Assembly: GCF_000564855.1 (NCBI RefSeq)
Contig: NZ_AYXG01000212.1
Span: forward strand, 1-44,045
Reading direction: 5' to 3'
DNA: 44,045 nt
DNA from: Actinokineospora spheciospongiae
GTDB taxonomy: Bacteria; Actinomycetota; Actinomycetes; Mycobacteriales; Pseudonocardiaceae
The notes under the pieces were generated by a model that saw nothing but the letters and a program-made list of their open reading frames with translations, was not told the DNA's origin and did no database searches. Below are positions 1 through 7,708 of the stretch, piece by piece. Position 1 is the stretch's first letter. Each line of letters opens with the position of its first letter. The position numbers and the translations under genes are program-made.

Positions 1-2
1 GC

Positions 3-110
3 GGCCACACCCCATTCAAGCTGAACTCCAGCGTGGGCGGCAGCTTGGGCAACCTGGTCCGATCGAACCGCTTGATCGACTTCGACCCCTGCTGGGTCGA
101 GGTGGGCTGA
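3..110 (+). CDS. C-terminal end of an unknown protein (cut by window edge)
   Basis: An open frame enters from the left edge and stops at TGA 108-110. The last residues read SNRLIDFDPCWVEVG. I recognise no family from these 35 residues. The frame was chosen because its composition looks protein-like (mixed polar and hydrophobic residues, few Arg/Pro runs), whereas the other open forward frame is Arg/Gly/Pro-rich. The next gene starts 22 bases downstream on the same strand, so the two could share a transcript. The whole start and most of the protein lie outside the window. Confidence 0.45.
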   Translation, partial: GHTPFKLNSSVGGSLGNLVRSNRLIDFDPCWVEVG

Positions 111-132
111 CCACGACGACGAGGGAGTCGCG

Positions 133-774
133 ATGACCGGGGCGCAGGCGCTTGCTGACTGGAACTGGCTGGGACCACTGCTCGATTTCGGGGGGTGCTT
201 GACCTTCGCCAAGGGGGCGAGCCGTGAACGCGTGCTGCGCGCTTTCGACCTCGACCCGGCGACGGCCGTCGACTGGACCCTGCGGCAGGCGCTGCGCGAG
301 CACGGTCTCCCCGGCCTGCACGTCCCGCCGTTCTGGGTTCGCGTCGCCGAGCTGGGTGGGTGGACGATGGCCGCTGAGGTCTCGCAGGCCAAGGGCTACC
401 TCGACCAGATCGAGCTCGACCTGGCCCGCGAGCACGATGTCGTGACGATGTTCTTCTTCGAGACCACACCACCCGTGCTGAAGTTGACCGGCCCCGGTGG
501 TGCTCTTGTCACGACCACCCTCGGGGAGGGCCACGACACACGGGAAGGGACCGACCCGCACCACCTCGACCCCGCGCTCGACGCCGCGGGCGTGCTCGAC
601 TTCGCCGCACCGCTGCCGTACGGCAAGGCGTTCAGCCGGGCTGCGGCGGCGGTGGCGGCGCAGCTCGGGATCGCGTTGGACGCCGAGGCGTTCACCGGCC
701 CGCTGCCCACTGCCAGCCGCAACCACCCCTACACGTTCGCCCCTGGACCGCACGACCGTGCAGGAAAGCCATGA
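133..774 (+). CDS. DUF6461 domain protein
   Basis: This 213-residue soluble protein opens with ATG 133. Its N-terminal segment LDFGGCLTFAKGASRERVLR is what I associate with the actinobacterial DUF6461 family, whose function is not known. The middle part (about residues 60-150) is mixed alpha/beta with a segment VTMFFFETTPPVLKLTG. There is no signal peptide or membrane helix. It overlaps the next start by four bases (ATGA at 771-774), which suggests translational coupling with a Tat-signal gene that is itself broken. Family assignment is by remembered motif, not by alignment. Confidence 0.7.
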   Translation: MTGAQALADWNWLGPLLDFGGCLTFAKGASRERVLRAFDLDPATAVDWTLRQALREHGLPGLHVPPFWVRVAELGGWTMAAEVSQAKGYLDQIELDLAREHDVVTMFFFETTPPVLKLTGPGGALVTTTLGEGHDTREGTDPHHLDPALDAAGVLDFAAPLPYGKAFSRAAAAVAAQLGIALDAEAFTGPLPTASRNHPYTFAPGPHDRAGKP

Positions 775-1283
775 CCACCAACCGGAGGCAGTTCACCGCC
801 GCGCTCGGCGCGGGCGTCGCAGGCGTCTGTCTGGTCACCCCGTCCGCCGCGGCGGCTGAGACGACGGACGGGCTGAGCGCCGCCCAAGCCGCCGCTGTCC
901 TGGCGGTCCCGCGCACCGGGGCCGTGTACCCGGTGGACTCCCGTCGTTCGGCGGGCCGGGCCGGGGACCGGGCCGGCAGGCAATGGCAGGTCGCTCTCGC
1001 GGGGTGCTGCACACGACGCGATCAAGCCTCAGGTCGGGCAGTCGGACGCCCAACGCGGACGGAGGTCGGGCCGGATGTGACGATGCTCGACGCTTCAGCT
1101 CCTGCGGTGGCGCTCGGGCGTGCCAGCCCGCAGAGCCTTCGGCGGCGTTGCTCGGCGGCGGCGTCGCTCGCACGCTCCGGCTGTCGAGCAATTCGGTGCT
1201 GGGTGGGGTCCCGCTCGGGCTCTTCGGAAGGGTTGCGCACTCTTGATTGGCGCCACTGCTCCTGCTCGGCGTGTCGGGGCTGA
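771..1283 (+). pseudogene. Truncated Tat-signal secreted protein
   Basis: The ATG overlaps the DUF6461 stop. Residues 1-28 form a clear Tat-type signal: the twin-arginine segment NRRQF, the hydrophobic stretch ALGAGVAGVCLV, and a likely cleavage after SAAAA. About residues 30-55 still look like a mature N-terminus (AAQAAAVLAVPRTGAVYPVD). Beyond about base 930 the frame becomes Arg/Gly/Ser-rich with no protein-like pattern and runs on to a chance stop at 1281-1283. I infer that the original gene was cut by a deletion or rearrangement and that its exported domain is lost. The original product cannot be named. If translated, it would be a signal peptide with a random tail. Confidence 0.5.
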
Positions 1284-1601
1284 TATCGACTGTGTATGTG
1301 CGATGAGTGGACAGTGGTGAGCTGATTGGAATTTGGTGCCCGGGCTGAGAGGTGGCTTCGTCCGCGCCGGAGCGGTGACGGGGTGGACCCACTGTTCGAT
1401 TTCGATGAGGAGGGGTTCCTGGAGGAGGGGGGTGGGTTGCTGCGTCATCGGGCTGCGCCGGTGGAGACGGTGGCTGAGCAGCGGGTGGCGATCGCCTCGC
1501 GTATTGCGGCTTACGTGTTGTTGTGTGGTCAGCGAACACTGTGGATGGGTCGACTGTCGGGAAAAGGGGCTCGGGACGTGTCGCCCGAGGCGGTCTGCGG
1601 G
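1284..1601. other. Gene-poor stretch with a possible unrecognised remnant
   Basis: No convincing complete gene is visible here. A forward frame from about 1326 to 1600 contains DPLFDFDEEGFLEEGGG and then EQRVAIASRIAAYVLL, which could be a worn helical coding remnant, but I recognise no family. It runs directly into the transposase fragment at 1602. Confidence 0.3.
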
Positions 1602-1659
1602 TCGGCAGGTACCGCTGGGTCGTCGAACGCACCCTCGCCTGGCTCACCAACGGATACCG
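1602..1659 (+). mobile_element. 58-bp IS5-type transposase fragment
   Basis: This stretch encodes RYRWVVERTLAWLTNGYR, the DDE-transposase C-terminal signature of IS5-type elements. It is base-for-base the reverse complement of 3080-3137 inside the IS copy described below. Sequence on either side does not match the IS, so only this piece remains. It marks a former insertion or a recombination junction. Confidence 0.75.
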
Positions 1660-1679
1660 GCGCCGCTGAGGTGCCGGTC

Positions 1680-1955
1680 CACGAGTACGGGCGTCGACCG
1701 CGGGGTCGGGTCGAGCCCGCTGTCGCGGGGCGGGTCGCCGGTGTTCGTGGCCGAGGGGCTGTTCGCCGACCGGATCGTGCCCGACAGCGAGCGGGCCGAG
1801 TGCTGGGTGAGGCGCTGGTGCTCGCGCCCAGCGCGGCCCGGACGTTCGCCCGCCGGTTCGCCGGGGACGTGGCCGAGTCGCGCAAGGCGGTGCCGCCGCT
1901 GCTGCGCCGGGGGCTGCGGCTGTGGCGCGAGCACAGCGCGGTGGTGCGCCGGTGA
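1680..1955 (+). pseudogene. Frameshifted uridine-kinase-like remnant
   Basis: Two forward frames together give a protein-like product. The first reads GGSPVFVAEGLFADRIVPD. After a shift near 1790-1810 the other reads APSAARTFARRFAGDVAESR followed by PPLLRRGLRLWREHSAVVRR. I associate this pattern with the C-terminal half of actinobacterial uridine-kinase-like P-loop proteins. The Walker A half is missing: upstream sequence switches to the transposase fragment. The gene is therefore truncated at its 5' side, most likely by the insertion or rearrangement that left the 58-bp IS piece, and is frameshifted as well. It ends at TGA 1953-1955, about 100 bases before the methyltransferase. Assignment is from memory of the family and is moderate. 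Confidence 0.5.
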
Positions 1956-2056
1956 GCAGACCGGGACGGTGCGCTGCACGGTGGAGGAGGCGGCCGCCCG
2001 GGTGCGTCCCAGGGTGGGAAGCGCCCGATAAGTCTGGTTTGGTGTTGACTGGCGAC

Positions 2057-2848
2057 ATGGAGAACACCTACGAGAACCTGGCCGAGTTCACCGATGTCGA
2101 CCAGGCGGCGGACCCGGCCGTGTTCGTCGACCTCTTGCAGCGGCTGGACGCGATGCCGCAGACGGTGCGGCTGCGCGAGCTGAGCTACGCCCGGCTGGGG
2201 TCGGGCCGCGGGGTGGATGTGGGGTCGGGGCGGGGCACCGTCGTGGCGCAGTTGACCGCGCGCGGGCTGACGGCCTTCGGGGTCGACCTGAGCGCGGCGA
2301 TGGTGGCCGAGGCCGAGCGCCTCAACCCGGGGCACGACTTCCGCGTCGGCGACGCCTACGCGCTGCCCGCGGGCGACGGGGAGCTCGACTGGTACCACTC
2401 CGAGCGCGTCTACATCCACCTCGACGACCCCGACCGCGCCGCCGCCGAGGCGTACCGGGTGCTGCGCCCCGGCGGCCGGGTCGTGCTCGTCGACCTGGAC
2501 TCCGACGCGATGTCGGTGGCCACCGACCACCCGCGCGCCGCTCGCGCCGTGCTGGCCGCGTCGTCGGACAACCTGGCCAACGGCCGCTCCGGCGTGCGCG
2601 CGGCCGACACGCTGCGCGCGGCGGGCTTCGTCGATGTCGAGGTCCAGCCGTACTCGCCGGTGCACACCGACCCGGAGGTGGTGTGGCCGCTGTACCCGGG
2701 GCCGGGGCTGGCCATCGCGCAGCAGACCGGGGCGATCACCGCGGCCGAGGCCGAGGCGCTGACCGCCGAGGCGCGGCGGCGGGGCGCGGACGGCACGTTC
2801 CTCGCGGTGCCCGCGCTGTTCGTGGTGTCGGCAGGCAAGCCCGCCTAG
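2057..2848 (+). CDS. Class I SAM-dependent methyltransferase
   Basis: The product is 263 residues and probably methylates a small molecule. Motif I is visible as GVDVGSGRGTVVAQL near residues 55-70, followed by an acidic residue at the end of strand beta2 (FGVDLS), motif II-like DWYHSERVYIHLDD around residue 115, and motif III-like VLRPGGRVVLVD near 140. This is the UbiE/Methyltransf_11 layout. ATG 2057 was preferred over upstream in-frame codons because the protein pattern begins there (MENTYENLAEFTDVDQ) and the length then suits the family. No partner gene reveals the substrate: upstream is a pseudogene and downstream an IS. The stop TAG lies in a CTAG shared with a possible minus-strand gene end. 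Confidence 0.85.
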   Translation: MENTYENLAEFTDVDQAADPAVFVDLLQRLDAMPQTVRLRELSYARLGSGRGVDVGSGRGTVVAQLTARGLTAFGVDLSAAMVAEAERLNPGHDFRVGDAYALPAGDGELDWYHSERVYIHLDDPDRAAAEAYRVLRPGGRVVLVDLDSDAMSVATDHPRAARAVLAASSDNLANGRSGVRAADTLRAAGFVDVEVQPYSPVHTDPEVVWPLYPGPGLAIAQQTGAITAAEAEALTAEARRRGADGTFLAVPALFVVSAGKPA

Positions 2849-2985
2849 GCGACCGGCTCCGGCCCGGTCCGCTCGGCCGCGCGTCGCGCCGCGTCCAGAG
2901 CGCGCTTCGCGTCGGCCGGCGGAGGGCGGGCACGCGCGATCCTCTGCCGAGGGCGGTTTCGCGAGTGACGCAACACGAACGCCAG
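2847..2985 (-). pseudogene. Possible C-terminal remnant of a gene cut by the IS
   Basis: On the minus strand an open frame enters from the IS boundary and ends at TAG 2849-2847 with ADAKRALDAARRAAERTG near its end. The helical, Ala/Arg/Glu-rich composition looks coding, and its stop sits tail-to-tail with the methyltransferase stop. The 5' part would lie beyond the IS and is not found there, so I infer a truncated gene. No family is recognisable. Confidence 0.35.
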
Positions 2986-3775
2986 GGGTGTGTCTCATGT
3001 GGGTGGTTTCTTGAAACAGGTGAATGTGGCGAAGCCGGGGCAGTTGCGGGCGTGGCGCTCCCAGCGGGCGCTGAGGCGTCGGTATCCGTTGGTGAGCCAG
3101 GCGAGGGTGCGTTCGACGACCCAGCGGTACCTGCCGAGTTTGTCGGAGGTGTCGATGTCGCGGCGGCTGATGCGGACCATGACGCCGCGGTCGATGAGCC
3201 ATCGACGCAGTTCTTTCACGTCGTAGGCCTTGTCCGCGTGGAGCTTGTCCGGGCGGAACCGGCGGCTGCCGCCTCGCCGGCGCACCGCCGGGACCGCCCG
3301 GACCAGGGTTCGCCGGGCGAGATGGTCGTTGAGGTTGGCCGCGGACACCTCGACGACCAGGGGCAACCCGGCCCGGTCGGTCAGGACGTGGATCTTCGAC
3401 CTCCTCTTGGCCCGGTCGACCGCATTCGGGCCGGTCAGCGATCCCCTTCTTTCGCCCGGACCGTCGCCGCGTCGACAACAGCCCGGCACCAGTCGATCAA
3501 CCCGGCCGTCCCGGGTTCGTCGAGGACCGCCCGGTGAATCTGCCCCAACGAACCGGCCTTCGTCCAGTCGGTGAACCGGCGGTGCGCGGTCGGCACCGTC
3601 ACCCCGAACGACGACGGCAACATCCGCCACGCACACCCACTGGTCAGCACGAACACGATCGCGGTGAACACCGCCCGATCACCCACCGGCGCGGTCCCAC
3701 CACCCTGCGGACGGACAGCGAACCCCGGGACCAACGGCTCCACCAACACCCACGACTCATCCGGGCTTCTCAGGC
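2986..3775 (-). mobile_element. IS5-family insertion sequence, one end apparently lost
   Basis: The element carries a two-frame DDE transposase read leftward. The left boundary is near GGGTGTGTCTCATGTGGG (about 2986-3004). I could not find the matching inverted end on the right: the transposase reading frame runs straight into another gene at about 3773. No target duplication is evident. The right terminus is therefore probably deleted, and the copy is likely immobile by itself. Confidence 0.7.
2995..3773 (-). pseudogene. IS5-family transposase, two frames, no start
   Basis: Frame A (3773 to 3435) begins at LRSPDESWVLVEPLVP and includes GCAWRMLPSSFG, the N-terminal part of IS5-type transposases. 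Frame B (about 3450 to 2995) carries HADKAYD (DDE core) and RYRWVVERTLAWLTNGYR. The frames join smoothly by a -1 shift at GCGAAAGAAGGGG near 3445 (VRAK then RRGSLTGP), which fits the programmed frameshifting known in this family. The normal start and the first residues before LRSPDE are missing, replaced by sequence of the neighbouring gene. The transposase is therefore probably inactive, although its catalytic region looks complete. Confidence 0.75.
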
Positions 3776-4212
3776 AGTTGATCGGCGCTTTCACGGACGT
3801 GCCGACCGAAGACGATCTCCAGCGCAGTGGCGGCATCGATGATCACGCGCCGACTGGCGTTGCGGCTGTGCGCCGCTCGCGCGTCACGGCTCAACATCTC
3901 GTTGAGGGGCGGCTTCTTGCCATCACGAACGAACCCGAGAATGCCAGCCCATTGCTGCGCGTGAAGTGGCAGAACACGAGGTGTGGTGAGCGTGAGGCGC
4001 AGAGCCTCGTCGTCGGGCGGCTCGATGAATGTGAGCCCGGCACCGACCGGCTCCACGTCGTGAACGCGGTGACGGGGGGCGAGGTCCTGGCCGGTCACCA
4101 CCTCCACCCAGGTGCACATGTCGTCGAACCATCTGCCGACGGCCTCGGCAAGCTGGTGTTCGGGGGTACACCACAACCTGTATTCGTAGGTTGGGCCCTC
4201 AACGTCGGTCAT
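3757..4212 (-). CDS. Unknown protein, C-terminus probably altered by the IS
   Basis: This protein is 151 residues from ATG 4212 (GTG 4218 is an alternative; no strong ribosome site is visible for either). The N-terminal half is acidic (WCTPEHQLAEAVGRWFDDMC). The C-terminal third contains HSRNASRRVIIDAATALEIV, which resembles the helical RxxxxH/HEPN-like tails seen in several uncharacterised bacterial proteins; this is only a resemblance. The last residues (DQLPEKPG) are encoded in the same bases where the transposase frame begins, so the native C-terminus may have been replaced. It lies 48 bases downstream of the acyltransferase on the same strand and could be co-transcribed with it. Confidence 0.5.
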   Translation of the reverse strand: MTDVEGPTYEYRLWCTPEHQLAEAVGRWFDDMCTWVEVVTGQDLAPRHRVHDVEPVGAGLTFIEPPDDEALRLTLTTPRVLPLHAQQWAGILGFVRDGKKPPLNEMLSRDARAAHSRNASRRVIIDAATALEIVFGRHVRESADQLPEKPG

Positions 4213-4260
4213 GGCCACCCGATGAAGGGCGGCCGGCTGAAGCGACTCGGGGATGTCGAG

Positions 4261-5475
4261 TTACGCCCGCAGGCTCGTCGACGCGGCGAAGACCGCCTGC
4301 CAGTCGATCCGGTGGCCGCGCGCGTCCAACCGCGCCAGCGCGGTCAGGAAGGCGGTGGTCTCGTCCGGTTCGGCCTGCAGGGCGGGGACCACCCGGTCCT
4401 GCTCGTCGGCGGGGAGGCAGCGGGCCGCCAGCCTGCTGAGCACGCCGCTGGGGCCGACCTCGACGTACGTGCCGACGCCCCGGGCCTGGAGGGTGTCCAT
4501 GATGGAGGACCAGCGGACCGGCAGGCGGCAGTGCCGGGTCCAGTGGTCGGGGGTCGCGGCGTCGCCGGGTGGGACGAGGTCGCCGGTGGAGTTGCCGACC
4601 AGGTGGATCGCGGCGGGGCGGCCGGGGACCGCGGCGATGGCGGCGGCCAGGGCGGGCATGGCCGGGTCGACGGCGGGGGAGTGGTAGGCGTTGCCGACGC
4701 CGACGCGGCTGGTGCGCACGCCGCGCGCGGCGAAGCGGTCGGAGATGGCGGTGATCTCCTCCAGCGGCCCGGCGATCGCGACCGACGACGTGTCGTGCAC
4801 GGCCGACACCGACGCCGCCGTGCCTGCCAGGGCGGGGGCGACGACGTCCTCCGGGGCCTCGATGGCGATCATCCCGCCGCCGGGCGGCAGCGCGTCGAGC
4901 AGCAACCCCCGGCTGGTGACGACGGCCGCCGCGTCCTCCAGCGACCACACCCCGGCGGCGGTGGCGGCGACGTACTCGCCGAAGGAGTGCCCGGTCACCA
5001 CGTCCGGCCGCAGCCCGGCTGTCGTGAGCAGCTCGAACAGGCCGATCCCCAGGCCCAGCAACGAGGGCTGGGCGAACGCGCAGTCGTCGAGGCCCTCGGC
5101 GGCGCCCGCGACGACCGACCGCAGCGGGGTGGGGAGCATCGGGTCGACCCGCGCGCACACCCGCGCCACCGCCGCGTCGACCTGCGGGAACTCCAGGCCG
5201 AGTCGGGCGCCCATGCCGACGCGCTGGCTGCTCTGCCCGGAGAACAGGAACGCCACGGGACCGGGTTCGGGCAGGGGCGCGCACGCGGCGGCGGCGGCGG
5301 GCGCGGCGGCCAGGTCGTCGGGCCCGTGCGCGAGCAGGACCGTGCGGAACCGGTGCTCGGGGCGGGCGCGCGCGGCGAGGGCTCGCCCCAGGGCGGGCAG
5401 GTCGCCGGACAGCGATTCCGCCTGGGCCACCAGTTCGGCCGACGTGGGTGCGCTGAGCAGCAGCGGGACGCTCAT
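4261..5475 (-). CDS. Discrete malonyl-type acyltransferase (trans-AT)
   Basis: This 404-residue enzyme has the fold and motifs of PKS acyltransferases. AFLFSGQSSQRVGMG lies at about residues 75-89, the nucleophile elbow GHSFGEY has Ser164, and the substrate motif is NAYH at 262-265. Malonyl enzymes usually have HAFH and methylmalonyl enzymes YASH here, so specificity cannot be read with certainty, though it is closer to the malonyl type. The first 70 residues (start ATG 5475) resemble the linker that precedes AT domains, suggesting origin from a modular PKS. It faces away from the PKS operon across a shared control region. The operon PKS has its own AT, so this enzyme may charge a separate carrier or supply an unusual unit. 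It also gives the locus a hint of trans-AT chemistry. Confidence 0.85.
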   Translation of the reverse strand: MSVPLLLSAPTSAELVAQAESLSGDLPALGRALAARARPEHRFRTVLLAHGPDDLAAAPAAAAACAPLPEPGPVAFLFSGQSSQRVGMGARLGLEFPQVDAAVARVCARVDPMLPTPLRSVVAGAAEGLDDCAFAQPSLLGLGIGLFELLTTAGLRPDVVTGHSFGEYVAATAAGVWSLEDAAAVVTSRGLLLDALPPGGGMIAIEAPEDVVAPALAGTAASVSAVHDTSSVAIAGPLEEITAISDRFAARGVRTSRVGVGNAYHSPAVDPAMPALAAAIAAVPGRPAAIHLVGNSTGDLVPPGDAATPDHWTRHCRLPVRWSSIMDTLQARGVGTYVEVGPSGVLSRLAARCLPADEQDRVVPALQAEPDETTAFLTALARLDARGHRIDWQAVFAASTSLRA

Positions 5476-6093
5476 GCGGGGACTCCTTCCCGGGCGCGGC
5501 CGCCCAGCGGGACGAGGGTGCGGGTGGGGGCGCGGCGGAATCGACGCCGATTCCCGGAACGGGTCGGGGGGTACGGGGAATGCGGTGCGGCGGGTTCCGG
5601 CATCGTCCTCACTGCTCGTGGCGCGGGGTGCGGTGGCGTCGGACCAGACTTCAACCTAGCGGTCGGGTGTGATGTTCCGGTAATAGCCCGACATCGATTT
5701 GCCGGACCGCCGTCGTGGTCCATCCGGGCGGGCGGCACCGGCGAGGATGATCTTGTCCGGTCCCGGGTCGAGGACGCGCGCCGGGGCCGGCCCAGGTCGA
5801 TGGGAAGCGCTGTGAGCTGGGAAGTCGGTGGTGAGTGTCTCACCAATCCAGATACTGGGTAGCGTCTGATTTGCCGGATATGTACTATCGACGTTGTCGG
5901 TGTCGGCAGCGTCCACTCGGGAGGTGGGGCGGTTCGGTCGGTGGTGCGCCAGGCTTTCCCTCGACCGCTCGGCTGGTACGGCACCAGCGCCATCCCGTTT
6001 CATTCCCGGCTATTCCCCCATTGTGTCCCCGTGTACCCCGAATGCGCCGGCCGCGTTTCCCCGACGCCCGCGCGGAATCCGGAGGAGTCGACC
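5476..6093. promoter_or_regulatory. Divergent control region of the biosynthetic locus
   Basis: These 618 bases separate the leftward acyltransferase from the rightward ligase-PKS operon and hold no convincing gene. Two exact copies of GATTTGCCGGA lie at 5696-5706 and 5868-5878, with a related inverted TTCCGGTAA at 5675-5683. GTGAG-N3-CTCAC, a small perfect inverted repeat, lies at 5831-5843. Immediately after the second copy comes ATATGTACTATCGAC, the most AT-rich part of the region and a possible -10 area. I infer binding sites for a locus regulator. No regulator gene lies within the cluster itself. Confidence 0.5.
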
Positions 6094-7650
6094 GTGTCCC
6101 CACCGGCCGACCTGCCCGCAGGCGCCCGCGTCGTCCTCGCGCTGCCCAGCGGCGACCGGCTGGCCGAGCTGCTGCTCGGCTGCCTCGACCGCGAGCTGGT
6201 CGCCGTCCCGCTCGACCCGCGCACCCCGCCCTCACGCGTCGCCGAGGTCGTGCGCCGCGTGCGCGCCTCCGCCGTGATCACCCCGGGCGGCGTCGAGACC
6301 ACCGGCCTGCCGCACGAGCACCCCGACGCGGACGGCCTCGCGCTGATCATGTTCACCTCTGGTTCGACGGGTGTTCCCAAGGGCGTGATGCTGCCCAGGG
6401 CCGCGGTGCTGGGCAACGCCGCCAAAACAGCGGCCTTGCACGGTTTCGCGCCCGACCGTCCACACGCGACCTGCCTGCCGCTCTACCACTGCAACGCGCT
6501 GGTCATGTCCCTGGTGGGCACGCACACCACCGGCACGCCGCTGGTCCTGCACCCCGGGTTCGACCCCGCCGCCTACTTCGCCGACCTGCGCGCCAAGGAG
6601 GTGCGCACGGCCTCGATCGTCCCGGCGATGCTGCCCGACCTGCTCGACTCCGCGCCGCCGTGGCCCGAGAGCCTGGACTACCTCATCACCGCCGCCGCCC
6701 CGCTCACCGCCGACCTCGCCCGCCGCTTCCACGCGCGCTACGGGCCGAGGCTGCGCCAGGGCTACGGGCTGACCGAGCTGGTCAACTTCTCCTTCACCAC
6801 ACCGCACCCCGGCCCGGAGCGCTGGGCGGCGGAGTACCTCGACCACCACCCGCCGGTCGGAGCCCCGCTGCCCGGCACCGAGCTGCGGCTGGAGGCAGGC
6901 GAGGTCTGGATCCGCTCCGCGGACCGGATGCGCGGCTACTGGGAGGACCAGGAGGCCACCGCCGCCGCGCTCACCCCGGACGGCTGGCTGCGCACCGGCG
7001 ACCTCGGCGCGCGGCGCGGCGACCTGCTCGTGCTCACCGGCCGCCGCAGCGAGCGCATCGAGCGCGGCGGCGAGAAGCACTACCCGCTGGAGGTGGAGCG
7101 GACCTGGCGCGAGGCGGGGCTGCCCGGCCGGTTCGCCGCCGTCCCGGTGCCGGACGACACCCTCGGCCACGAGATCGGCCTCGTCACCGCCGACACCGAC
7201 GCGGGCACCATCGCCGCCGCCCGCGCCATCGCCGAGAACGGCCCGCTCCGCCCCGCCGCCCTGGCGTTCGGCGCGTTCACCGCAACCGCCACCGGCAAGC
7301 CGCAGCGCACGGCCATGGGCCGGGCGCTGGCGGCGGGCCGGGAGAACCCGAGCCGGTGGAACCGCGCGCTCGACCCCGGCGGGACGGCCACCCTGCGGGC
7401 CGCCGCACAGACGGCCCGCGCGCGCCTGGCCGACGAGGTCGTGCGGCGTCTCAACCACACCGGCCCGGTCCGCGTGGCCGACCCGGCGGACCCGCGCCGC
7501 GCCCCCGGCGAGCTGCTGGTCGTCCCGCACGGCCCGGGCCCCGGCCGCTGGGACCTGGTCGAGGCGCTGCGCGCGGACGCGGACGCGGTCGGGACCAGCG
7601 CCCTGCGCGCGGGCCGCCACGACCTGGGCGGGGTCGTCTGGGCCCGGTGA
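6094..7650 (+). CDS. Acyl-adenylate (AMP-forming) ligase
   Basis: The product is 518 residues and belongs to the ANL superfamily, which activates carboxylic acids as acyl-AMP for transfer to CoA or a carrier. Motif A3 reads LIMFTSGSTGVPKGVML near residues 86-102, A5 reads QGYGLTE, A7 reads WLRTGDLG, and A10 is GKPQRT near residue 405. The GTG start at 6094 follows GGAGGA at 6081-6086; the open frame extends farther upstream but without protein-like pattern. Only about 85 residues precede A3, much fewer than usual, so the N-terminal subdomain is shortened. About 110 residues follow A10, ending in ALRAGRHDLGGVVWAR, and this tail is not a recognisable domain. It heads the PKS operon. It could prime the PKS or activate the free product. 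Confidence 0.85.
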   Translation: MSPPADLPAGARVVLALPSGDRLAELLLGCLDRELVAVPLDPRTPPSRVAEVVRRVRASAVITPGGVETTGLPHEHPDADGLALIMFTSGSTGVPKGVMLPRAAVLGNAAKTAALHGFAPDRPHATCLPLYHCNALVMSLVGTHTTGTPLVLHPGFDPAAYFADLRAKEVRTASIVPAMLPDLLDSAPPWPESLDYLITAAAPLTADLARRFHARYGPRLRQGYGLTELVNFSFTTPHPGPERWAAEYLDHHPPVGAPLPGTELRLEAGEVWIRSADRMRGYWEDQEATAAALTPDGWLRTGDLGARRGDLLVLTGRRSERIERGGEKHYPLEVERTWREAGLPGRFAAVPVPDDTLGHEIGLVTADTDAGTIAAARAIAENGPLRPAALAFGAFTATATGKPQRTAMGRALAAGRENPSRWNRALDPGGTATLRAAAQTARARLADEVVRRLNHTGPVRVADPADPRRAPGELLVVPHGPGPGRWDLVEALRADADAVGTSALRAGRHDLGGVVWAR

Positions 7651-7708
7651 CGGCCCAGCCCCCGCCAGCACCTCCCCGCTCGACCCCGCCGAAGAACGGA
7701 GAGCCACT

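Noticed and set aside
771-1283. A complete 170-residue exported protein
   Set aside because: Only the Tat signal and about 25 further residues look like protein. The rest has the composition of non-coding GC-rich DNA.
1529-3478. A 649-codon minus-strand open frame opposite the methyltransferase and kinase remnant
   Set aside because: It crosses an IS, a pseudogene and a real plus-strand gene and shows no domain. It is a GC-rich shadow.
3571-5862. A 763-codon plus-strand open frame opposite the acyltransferase
   Set aside because: The composition is Gly/Arg-rich and featureless, while the minus strand encodes the acyltransferase with GHSFG and other motifs.
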